A DNA stretch of 8,374 bases from Candidatus Methanoperedentaceae archaeon (GTDB taxonomy: Archaea > Halobacteriota > Methanosarcinia > Methanosarcinales > Methanoperedenaceae): positions 1 through 8,374 of the forward strand of contig DUGO01000121.1 of NCBI GenBank assembly GCA_013331375.1, written 5' to 3'. A program made the translations under genes and the position numbers. The notes beneath the pieces were generated by a model. That model worked only from the letters and a program-made list of their open reading frames with translations, ran no database searches and was not told where the DNA came from. Numbering within the stretch: position 1 is the first letter of the stretch; every line of letters begins with the position of its first letter. Shown piece after piece: positions 1 to 5,378 of the stretch.

Positions 1-494
1 GGATAGAGACCACTGGACGCATATACACTGATATAGCACAGGGTCTGCATGTTGTCGGTCCTGCCGGGCGCGCTTCTGGTATAGACAGGGACACGAGGCG
101 CGACCATCCGTACGCGGCGTATCCTGAGCTGCAGTTCCGGGTGCCTGTGCTGCGCAGTGGGGACGTGAACGCAAGGACGCGGGTGCGCGCGGACGAGGTA
201 TATGAATCTATGTCACTGGTACGGCAGGCGCTCTCGGGCATGCCCGAAGGCAGCATCGTGGCATGGGAGGGTACGATACCGGATGGCACTGCTCTTGGCT
301 ACACAGAGGCGCCGAGGGGTGAAAATGTGTACTGGGTGAGGATTTCAGGCAATACGATTGACAGGTGTAAGGTGAGAGACCCGTCGTTCTGCAACTGGCG
401 CTCGATAGAATATGCAGTCCTTGACAACATCGTCCCCGACTTCCCGATAATCAACAAGAGCCTGAGCCTTTCGTATTCGGGCAACGACATGTAG
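1..494 (+). CDS. Group 4 hydrogenase-like / complex-I 49-kDa-like large subunit, C-terminal part (5' partial)
   Basis: The frame is open from base 3 to the TAG at 492-494 with no upstream stop, so the gene enters from outside and 163 C-terminal residues are visible. The sequence resembles the C-terminus of HycE/HyfG/NuoD-like catalytic subunits: an arginine-rich stretch (residues about 50-65), an EAPRGE-type motif, and the tail NIVPDFPIINKSLSLSYSG. In true NiFe hydrogenases a DPCxxC motif near the C-terminus supplies two Ni ligands. Here the corresponding segment reads DPSFCNW, so both ligand positions hold Ser and Asn, and the one Cys is off register. This DPSF form is like complex I NuoD and the hydrogenase-related (Ehr) proteins. 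The gene lies 8 bp before the ferredoxin subunit, in the order large subunit, ferredoxin, small subunit seen in hycEFG. The family is fairly certain; loss of hydrogenase activity is inferred, because the N-terminal Cys motif lies outside the window. Confidence 0.88.
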   Translation, partial: IETTGRIYTDIAQGLHVVGPAGRASGIDRDTRRDHPYAAYPELQFRVPVLRSGDVNARTRVRADEVYESMSLVRQALSGMPEGSIVAWEGTIPDGTALGYTEAPRGENVYWVRISGNTIDRCKVRDPSFCNWRSIEYAVLDNIVPDFPIINKSLSLSYSGNDM

Positions 495-502
495 GTGAGA
501 GC

Positions 503-841
503 ATGCTGAGAATCCTGTATAAGACGCTTAAAACCGGCACGGTAACAGCAAATTATCCAGCCAGCCCCGAACTGGCACCCGAAGGGTTCAGGGGAAAACC
601 AGAAATTTCTGCGGATAAATGTACTTTCTGCGGAGCCTGCGCTTCAGTATGTCCGCCCGGCGTCATAAGAATCAAAGAAGAGCCGGGAGCCACGTCGCTA
701 TCCCTGTATATATGCGGATGCATATTCTGCGGCAGGTGTGAAGAGGTATGCCAGCCGGGGGCTATTGCGCTCAGCCGGGACTATGAGCTTGCATCAAAGA
801 CAAAGGACGACCTCATTGCAGTTATACGGAGGAAAAAATGA
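503..841 (+). CDS. Two-[4Fe-4S] ferredoxin subunit of the hydrogenase-like complex (HycF/NuoI-like)
   Basis: This 112-residue protein should carry electrons between a soluble donor and the small subunit of the membrane-bound complex, as HycF, HyfH and NuoI do. Two classical cluster motifs are visible: CTFCGACASVCPP (Cys 40, 43, 46, 50) and CIFCGRCEEVCQP (Cys 73, 76, 79, 83). A ninth cysteine at 71 precedes the second motif. The N-terminal 30 residues (starting MLRILYKTLKTG) match the leader that docks such subunits to the complex. The ATG follows an AGGTGA element at 493-498, only 8 bp after the large-subunit stop. The TGA overlaps the next ATG by four bases (ATGA), indicating translational coupling. 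No membrane segment or signal peptide is seen. Confidence 0.9.
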   Translation: MLRILYKTLKTGTVTANYPASPELAPEGFRGKPEISADKCTFCGACASVCPPGVIRIKEEPGATSLSLYICGCIFCGRCEEVCQPGAIALSRDYELASKTKDDLIAVIRRKK

Positions 842-1326
842 CCGTCGAGGACGAGATGGAGTTCATGCGGGCTCAACTGCGAGATAATATAAAGAAAAAC
901 TTCGGGCGCTCGCTGCATATCCGCGAGGTTGATGCCGGGTCGTGCAACGGGTGCGAGGTCGAGGTGGCTGCGCTATCCAATCCCGTCTACGATGTCGAGC
1001 GGCTCGGCATCCATATCGTTGCTTCGCCAAGGCATGCTGACATGCTGCTGGTAACGGGTCCGGTCACGCGCAACATGGAGCTTGCGCTGCTTAAAACCTA
1101 TAACGCCACCCCGGGACCTAAGCTCGTGGCTGCGATGGGCTCATGCGCGTGCAGCGGCGGCATCTTCGGCGAGACGTATGCAAGCGCGGGCGGAGCAGAT
1201 AAGGTCATTCCGGTTGACGTGTATATCCCCGGATGCCCACCGAGACCCCAGGCAGTGATATTCGGGCTTCTTGTCGCTGTTGACAGGCTTACCCAGAAGA
1301 TAAAGAAACAGGAGGTAGAGGCATGA
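838..1326 (+). CDS. NuoB/HycG-like small subunit (N2-type [4Fe-4S] cluster) of the hydrogenase-like complex
   Basis: This 162-residue protein belongs to the NADH-ubiquinone oxidoreductase 20-kDa family (NuoB, HycG, EchC). These subunits hold the proximal [4Fe-4S] cluster facing the active site of the large subunit. The expected cysteines are present: CNGCE (Cys 36 and 39), GSCACSGG (Cys 103, plus Cys 105) and PGCPPRP (Cys 133). Cluster binding therefore looks intact even though the large subunit has lost its usual C-terminal Ni ligands. The start is supported by GGAGG at 828-832, five bases before the ATG. The gene overlaps its neighbours by ATGA at both ends, so all three complex genes and the stress protein are probably one mRNA. 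The protein is probably membrane-associated through the complex; it has no transmembrane helix of its own. Confidence 0.92.
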   Translation: MTVEDEMEFMRAQLRDNIKKNFGRSLHIREVDAGSCNGCEVEVAALSNPVYDVERLGIHIVASPRHADMLLVTGPVTRNMELALLKTYNATPGPKLVAAMGSCACSGGIFGETYASAGGADKVIPVDVYIPGCPPRPQAVIFGLLVAVDRLTQKIKKQEVEA

Positions 1327-1757
1327 CAAAGTATGAGATACTCGTAGCCACTGACGACTCGGAGTATGCGCGCAAGGCTGAGATAGCTGCGCTGAAGATT
1401 ACCCGCTCGTACAATATCCGCATGGCTGCCATCTATGTGGCAGTCGGCAGCAGGGACTCGGAGCGCGAGGAGAAAGTGGCGAAGGGTGAAGAGGTGCTGA
1501 ACAGGGTTGTTGAGGAGGGCGCAAGGATGGGCGTGGATGTGCACAAGCTGCTTGTGGGCGTGAGCCTGCAGAGGATGCCTGAGCAGGGAGCGCATGCCGC
1601 TGCCATTGCAAATGCCATCCTGAACGCTGCGGAGGCGTATAAGGTTCACACCATCGTGGTCGGCGGGAGGGGCGAATCCGAGATCAATCCTGAGCTCGGG
1701 AGCGTGGCGCAGGCTGTGGTCAGGAAAGCCAAGTGCACTGTGCTTGTGGCGAGGTAG
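1323..1757 (+). CDS. Universal stress protein (UspA family)
   Basis: This is a 144-residue single-domain Usp protein, near the usual family length. The N-terminal strand and loop ILVATDDSE (residues 6-14) correspond to the family's nucleotide-binding start. The C-terminal half carries the ATP-loop signature G114-x2-G117 followed by G126-S127, and ends with the typical CTVLVAR strand. The spacer between G117 and G126 is eight residues, one fewer than the G-2x-G-9x-G(S/T) pattern of ATP-binding members, so binding is likely but not assured. Translation should be strong, with AGGAGGT at 1310-1316 six bases before the ATG. The ATG overlaps the small-subunit stop (ATGA), tying the protein to the hydrogenase-like operon. 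Usp proteins act in the cytoplasm as stress or energy-state sensors; a role in regulating this complex is inference from position only. Confidence 0.9.
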   Translation: MTKYEILVATDDSEYARKAEIAALKITRSYNIRMAAIYVAVGSRDSEREEKVAKGEEVLNRVVEEGARMGVDVHKLLVGVSLQRMPEQGAHAAAIANAILNAAEAYKVHTIVVGGRGESEINPELGSVAQAVVRKAKCTVLVAR

Positions 1758-1758
1758 C

Positions 1759-1968
1759 ATGCGTTATGGCGATAGCAATAGGAATCTACACATAGTCCCA
1801 TAGTCCGGAGAAAATGTATGCAAGGATTCCGGCAATCGCCCCATTCATATAGAGGTATTTTGAGTGAAAACCACCCTTGAACTTCTGATTTACACCTGAA
1901 TCACTCTGGAATACAAAATCACTGAGCAGATGCGCAATTATTAAACGGATGAGTAATGAGAAATCCAT
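1759..1968 (-). pseudogene. Truncated DUF3307-type membrane protein remnant
   Basis: From the ATG at 1966-1968 the frame reads a hydrophobic N-terminus containing IRLIIAHLLSDFVFQSD, then SKYLYMNGAIAGILAY. These look like the first two helices of DUF3307 proteins, small multi-helix membrane proteins of unknown function normally far longer. The frame meets TAG at 1786-1788 after only 60 residues. Reading past it gives IPIAIAITH, which fits the next DUF3307 helix (family pattern roughly WIPxxIxxTHLLID). The match then stops at base 1759, just past the stop codon of the convergent stress-protein gene. The rest of the protein is therefore missing, and TAG sits where a Trp would be plausible (TGG to TAG). 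I read this as a broken gene. A 60-residue peptide or pyrrolysine readthrough is less likely, because the 3' part is absent. Its start overlaps the lipoprotein frame in another register. Confidence 0.65.
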
Positions 1969-2227
1969 TGGTGTAATATAAGTCCTTCATCTTATCTTCA
2001 TGATTATAAGGCTCCAGCCTTATTTCGTTTGTTTCTACGGGGACAGGCGCCTCATACCGGTCTGAATGCAGTATGGGTGGATATTCGTCTGCTTCGGGTG
2101 TGAGCTTTACTGCGCCTTGCGGAATCTTGCTTTCCCTGTCAACTGCGGGCTTGTCGCCGCCGTTCCCGGTGCAGCCTGAGACGAATACTGCGAGCAAGAA
2201 AATCGATAAAAGGGCTATGTTTTTCAT
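1919..2227 (-). CDS. Small putative lipoprotein, probably a truncated remnant of a longer one
   Basis: The 102-residue product begins with a clear lipoprotein signal peptide: MKN, a hydrophobic run, then lipobox VSGC with Cys 19. This predicts lipid anchoring on the outer face of the membrane. The following segment, KLTPEADEYPPILHSDRYE, resembles from memory the start of archaeal lipoproteins that continue into a PD40/WD40-like beta-propeller; no propeller follows here. From about residue 65 the sequence loses that resemblance, and its last 16 codons overlap the DUF3307 remnant in a different frame, so the tail is probably not native. Either the gene is decayed, or it is a genuine short lipoprotein. 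The start is the only sensible ATG and lies shortly downstream of an AT-rich TATA-like stretch. Confidence 0.5.
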   Translation of the reverse strand: MKNIALLSIFLLAVFVSGCTGNGGDKPAVDRESKIPQGAVKLTPEADEYPPILHSDRYEAPVPVETNEIRLEPYNHEDKMKDLYYTNGFLITHPFNNCASAQ

Positions 2228-2240
2228 AAGTTGGGATTAT

Positions 2241-2258
2241 CTATTAAAAAGTAAATAG
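2241..2258 (-). promoter_or_regulatory. Possible archaeal TATA promoter of the lipoprotein gene
   Basis: On the minus strand the segment reads CTATTTACTTTTTAATAG, two overlapping TATA-like elements. The upstream one is centred about 28 bases before the ATG, which would give a leaderless or nearly leaderless mRNA. The surroundings are AT-rich, so the match could be chance. Confidence 0.33.
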
Positions 2259-2339
2259 TTTTTGGTGGGGCTGATTGACGATTGTTGGCGAAAGTCTATG
2301 AGGATAACGAATCTAATACATTGATATATCACTCTGTCG

Positions 2340-3515
2340 CTATATCTTAGTGGATTTTTTTCGTAGGATTGTTCCGACAATTAGCCCAATAATTGAAAGT
2401 ATATTTTCGAATCCGGTTGCCTTCGGCAGGTCTTTTGATGACTGCTGCAGTTCGGCGTCCTCTTCGTTCTGTTTTGCGAACACCGAAATAATTTGGGTGT
2501 TGGAATTGGCAAAATATTGATTCCCTTTTATGTCCTGATATGTGATCTCCGCAATAGGGGTTCGGAATTTGCCAGATGTCGTGGCTTTAATAGAATATTG
2601 AAATTCTTCAGATGTGGAAGGGCTCAAATTAGGATATATTTTCGTGGCTGTGCCATTAACGATATAACAACCATCCGGAATTTTATCTGTTATCCTGACA
2701 TTTTTCGCATCTGTACTTCCTATATTCACAAAATTGATTTTCACATTCGTTTGATTTCCCTCTGCTATGTATGACGATTCAATAGTCTTGGTTACGGTAA
2801 TTCGTGGATGATTCGCCAAAAATGATTCATGATTATTCTGGATTTCTATGTCACTTAGAGAGCGGTTATATATGCGGACTTCGGTTATATCGCCATCGAA
2901 CCTGTTAGCATTATAATTGTCGTACCATTTCCCAATTGTAATAGGTTGATCATTTGTTGAAATCTTTCCGATATATTCAACAGATTTTGCAATAGCACCA
3001 TCAATGTACATCTTCAGCTCAAAGCCATCATACGTGACTGAGTAATGCACCCACCTGTTCGGGATATCACTTGGCGCTTCAATAAACGGACTGATCTCAT
3101 CGAAACCCCCGGATGGATAAAATCTGAGTTTTGTGCCTCCGTCCGGCATTCCAAGCGCCCACCCGCTCTGTGAGGAGTAGTCTCCTTTGCCAACTATCCC
3201 AAATTTTTCGTCGGTTGTTGATCCCCAATTAACAATTACTTCAAGCGTCATCGTGCGCGATAAATTCAGGGATTCCGAGTGAGACACGTTAACATACTCG
3301 TCATGTTCACTGAAATGATTAAGACTGAGTGAACCACCATACGCATCATCAATTCTACCTCCACGAATTACTCCATCATTCTTGAATCCACTTGAGTCAC
3401 TTGCGTCAATGTCAAAATGATATTCTGCAACAAGCCCCTCTCTTGTTATTTCGCCAGATGCAGCTCCTGACAATGCCACAGTAACAATCATTAATATTAC
3501 TATAAGTCTACTCAA
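2340..3515 (-). CDS. Secreted, membrane-anchored surface protein: LamG domain plus DUF11-like domain
   Basis: This 391-residue protein opens with a signal peptide (RLIVILMIVTVALSGAASG, residues 3-21). Residues about 27-225 look like a LamG/concanavalin-A-like domain: LVAEYHFD near its start, a central W-V-H-Y-S-V-T-Y-D-G stretch with MYIDG, and the hallmark ending EVRIYNRSLSDIEI. Residues about 238-347 look like a DUF11/CARDB-type immunoglobulin-like repeat (VTKTIES start, NIGSTDAKNVRITDKIPDG core). After a polar linker the C-terminus is ATGFE, a hydrophobic helix (371-384) and RKKSTKI, the layout of archaeal PGF-CTERM sorting tails, but with TGF in place of PGF. It is likely displayed on the cell surface, perhaps binding glycans; no catalytic residues were recognized. 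The start is TTG, supported by AAAGGAG ten bases upstream; an ATG at codon 9 would cut into the signal peptide. The gene is clearly AT-richer than its flanks. Confidence 0.87.
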   Translation of the reverse strand: MSRLIVILMIVTVALSGAASGEITREGLVAEYHFDIDASDSSGFKNDGVIRGGRIDDAYGGSLSLNHFSEHDEYVNVSHSESLNLSRTMTLEVIVNWGSTTDEKFGIVGKGDYSSQSGWALGMPDGGTKLRFYPSGGFDEISPFIEAPSDIPNRWVHYSVTYDGFELKMYIDGAIAKSVEYIGKISTNDQPITIGKWYDNYNANRFDGDITEVRIYNRSLSDIEIQNNHESFLANHPRITVTKTIESSYIAEGNQTNVKINFVNIGSTDAKNVRITDKIPDGCYIVNGTATKIYPNLSPSTSEEFQYSIKATTSGKFRTPIAEITYQDIKGNQYFANSNTQIISVFAKQNEEDAELQQSSKDLPKATGFENILSIIGLIVGTILRKKSTKI

Positions 3516-3525
3516 CTCGCACTCG

Positions 3526-3532
3526 CTCCTTT
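3526..3532 (-). promoter_or_regulatory. Shine-Dalgarno site deciding the TTG start of the LamG protein
   Basis: The minus strand reads AAAGGAG here, ten bases before the TTG at 3513-3515. It is the only good ribosome-binding match near the gene start and favours TTG over the internal ATG at 3489-3491. Confidence 0.65.
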
Positions 3533-3559
3533 CCAGAGAGTTCAGAAATATTAGCTCAG

Positions 3560-3569
3560 TATTTAAAAG
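3560..3569 (-). promoter_or_regulatory. Archaeal TATA box for the LamG surface protein gene
   Basis: The minus strand reads CTTTTAAATA, a near-perfect archaeal TATA element. Transcription would begin about 25 bases downstream, near 3535-3540, leaving a leader of roughly 20-25 bases that contains the AAAGGAG site. Confidence 0.6.
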
Positions 3570-3620
3570 TTACGATTTTCATCCGGTCGAATTTGTTACG
3601 AGATGAAACGCGGCATGAAA

Positions 3621-3645
3621 GCTGAAACGTCCTCTCGTTTCCAGC
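3621..3645. repeat. Imperfect inverted repeat in the divergent intergenic region (candidate operator)
   Basis: GCTGAAACG (3621-3629) and CGTTTCCAGC (3636-3645) are inverted copies, with one extra base in the right arm, around the six-base centre TCCTCT. A further GAAACG lies at 3605-3610. The element sits between the TATA box of the leftward LamG gene and that of the rightward khtT gene, ending about 24 bases before the latter. That is a usual place for an archaeal transcription factor site. Function is inferred. Confidence 0.4.
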
Positions 3646-3668
3646 ATATGGTAATATCCTCCCGCTCC

Positions 3669-3678
3669 CTTTTTATCC
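3669..3678 (+). promoter_or_regulatory. TATA box of the khtTU operon, implying a leaderless mRNA
   Basis: CTTTTTATCC lies with its centre about 28 bases before the ATG at 3702. Archaeal transcription starts roughly 25 bases after the TATA centre, so the mRNA would begin at or just before the ATG. This agrees with the absence of a Shine-Dalgarno sequence there. Confidence 0.5.
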
Positions 3679-3701
3679 CATGCGCGCCAATACTCCTGCC
3701 C

Positions 3702-4187
3702 ATGATAGAGATTGGCGAGGCAGAGCTCCCCGGCATAGGCAAAAAATACACCATAGACAAACTGAAAGACGGCGGGAAGCTCGTACTCCTGCTCCACAAC
3801 AGCGGCAGGCGCGACATCTACTATTTCGAGAAGGGAAAGGAATCCCCCACAGTGGTCTCGCTCAACGACGAGGAAGCAAGACGGATAGGCGCTGTACTCG
3901 AAGGCGCCTTCTTCAAGCCCACGCCCACTGACGCACTCGAACTTTTGCTTTCAGAGCTCATCATCGAGTGGGTAAAGCTGAAGCCAGGCGCCGCAGCCGT
4001 TAACAGGACCATAGGCGAGCTTGAGATTCGGAAAAAGACAGGGGTCTCTATAATCGCGATACTCAGGAAGCCCAAAAACATCCCAAACCCGACTCCGGAT
4101 GTTGCCCTGCAGCAGGACGACACGCTCGTTGTGATAGGGCAGCGGGAGCAGTTCCCCGCATTCCAGAAGCTCATCGGGGTCGAATAA
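3702..4187 (+). CDS. khtT: KhtT-like regulatory subunit of a K+/H+ antiporter (C-terminal RCK_C/TrkA-C domain)
   Basis: The 161-residue product matches the layout of Bacillus KhtT, the cytoplasmic regulator of the KhtU K+/H+ antiporter. The N-terminal domain begins MIEIGEAELPGIGKKY and contains HNSGRRDIYYFE (residues 32-43) and LNDEEARRIGAVLEG (54-68). The C-terminal RCK_C domain (about 85-161) has IEWVKLKPGAAAVNRTIGEL, IIAILRK, and DDTLVVIGQREQ near the end. Earlier in-frame ATGs from 3603 would add 33 residues that look unlike the family. I chose 3702 because the family begins there and a TATA box is placed for a leaderless start. The gene ends directly before khtU (TAA then ATG). In bacteria the KhtT RCK_C domain binds cyclic di-AMP and pH tunes activity; the same here is inference. 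No third small gene corresponding to khtS is present. Confidence 0.85.
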   Translation: MIEIGEAELPGIGKKYTIDKLKDGGKLVLLLHNSGRRDIYYFEKGKESPTVVSLNDEEARRIGAVLEGAFFKPTPTDALELLLSELIIEWVKLKPGAAAVNRTIGELEIRKKTGVSIIAILRKPKNIPNPTPDVALQQDDTLVVIGQREQFPAFQKLIGVE

Positions 4188-5306
4188 ATGGTTCAGCTGT
4201 ACGAGCTTGCGGCTGTGTACCTTGCGGTGTCAGTCGGCGGGCTGGTAGCTATCAGGCTCGGGCAGTCGGTCATACCAGCCTACATGCTTGCAGGGATGGC
4301 GATTGGACCATACGGTCTTGCCCTGCTCAGGGATGAGATATTAATCAAGGAAATATCTCAGCTCGGGCTGATACTGCTGCTGCTGTTCCTGGGGCTTGAG
4401 TTCTCGGTCGGCGGCATGCTGAAATCCGGAAAGAGAATGGTAGTTGCGGGTACTGTTGACCTGCTCGTGAACTTCCCGATCGGCGTCTTGCTTGGCATGG
4501 CATTCGGATGGGACCTGCTCACAAGCATGTTCCTGGGAGGTATAGTCTATATCAGCAGCTCAGGCATAGTGACAAAACTCCTCACTGAGTTTCGGATGCT
4601 TGCCAACCCAGAGACAGAGACCATCCTCGGCATCATGGTATACGAGGATGTGTTCGTAGCTGTCTATATGGCTGTGATATCAGGCATCGCTATCTCAGGC
4701 GCCGGAGGCGGCGGAGACATTGCGGCTGTCATCGCAAAGGCGCTCATCTTCTGCATTGCTATCGTGTTTGTCGCTCGAAAGCTCAACGGCGCGGTGACGA
4801 GGCTGTTGGATATCGAAAATGACGAGCTTTTCCTGCTGTTCTTATTCGGCATCGTTGTACTTGTCTCTGCGGCGGCGATGAGTATCGGCATGTCGGAGGC
4901 GATAGGCGCGTTCCTTGTGGGGCTGGTGTTCGCTGAGACTGCTCATATCCAGAGAATCAAGGCAAAGATAATCCCGCTGCGCGACCTTTTTGCAGCCATC
5001 TTTTTCATGTTCTTCGGCATGGGGATAGATTACCGGGGTCTTGGAGGCGTGATTGGGATAGTCGCAATAGCTGTCCTCGTATCGATAGCAGGAAAGCTTG
5101 TCACCGGGATGGCTGCCGCAAGGGCGTGCGGCATGTCGTCGCGTGAGGGGATGAACATCGGCACGTGCACCATAGCACGCGGCGAGTTCTCTCTTGCGCT
5201 CGCAAATGTGGCTGCAGGAGCAGTACTCCCGGTCTTCACGGGCGCTTATGTGCTTGGGCTTTCAATTCTCGCACCGCTGATTATGAAGATAACACGAAGG
5301 ATGTGA
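4188..5306 (+). CDS. khtU: KhtU-like K+/H+ antiporter, CPA2 family membrane protein
   Basis: This 372-residue, strongly hydrophobic protein has about 11-12 probable transmembrane helices and no cytoplasmic tail, so gating is presumably supplied in trans by the adjacent KhtT-like protein. CPA2 landmarks are visible: PAYMLAGMAIGPYGL (residues 30-44), LLFLGLEFS (65-73), a serine-rich YISSSGIVTKLL (121-132), the acidic pair E153-D154 in VYEDVF at the likely ion-binding helix, EAIGAFLVGL in a later helix, and ARGEFSLALANV near the C-terminus. It would exchange cytoplasmic K+ (or another monovalent cation) for protons across the membrane, serving pH and osmotic balance. The ATG abuts the khtT stop, showing one operon and coupled translation. 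Cation choice cannot be read from sequence; Na+/H+ exchange is the main alternative. No terminator was recognized in the 72 bases that follow. Confidence 0.87.
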   Translation: MVQLYELAAVYLAVSVGGLVAIRLGQSVIPAYMLAGMAIGPYGLALLRDEILIKEISQLGLILLLLFLGLEFSVGGMLKSGKRMVVAGTVDLLVNFPIGVLLGMAFGWDLLTSMFLGGIVYISSSGIVTKLLTEFRMLANPETETILGIMVYEDVFVAVYMAVISGIAISGAGGGGDIAAVIAKALIFCIAIVFVARKLNGAVTRLLDIENDELFLLFLFGIVVLVSAAAMSIGMSEAIGAFLVGLVFAETAHIQRIKAKIIPLRDLFAAIFFMFFGMGIDYRGLGGVIGIVAIAVLVSIAGKLVTGMAAARACGMSSREGMNIGTCTIARGEFSLALANVAAGAVLPVFTGAYVLGLSILAPLIMKITRRM

Positions 5307-5378
5307 TACCCTCTCACCCCCTGATTTCTACTGGAAAAACGGCATGCTAAGAAGCAATTAGTTGACGATAGGTAAGTT

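Noticed and set aside
1098..1760. 220-codon minus-strand open frame across the small subunit and stress-protein genes
   Set aside because: Both sense genes have clear family motifs and strong ribosome sites; the antisense product is His/Leu-rich without domain features.
1786..1788. TAG as a pyrrolysine codon in the DUF3307 frame
   Set aside because: The coding similarity ends nine residues later at the usp gene, so readthrough would not restore a full protein.
2228..2339. Possible small RNA between the lipoprotein and LamG genes
   Set aside because: No stable stem, T-run or paired promoter/terminator could be seen; it appears to be an ordinary AT-rich spacer.
3603..3701. N-terminal extension of the KhtT-like protein from upstream ATGs
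   Set aside because: The extra 33 residues do not fit the family, no ribosome site precedes the upstream ATGs, and the stretch contains the TATA box and inverted repeat.
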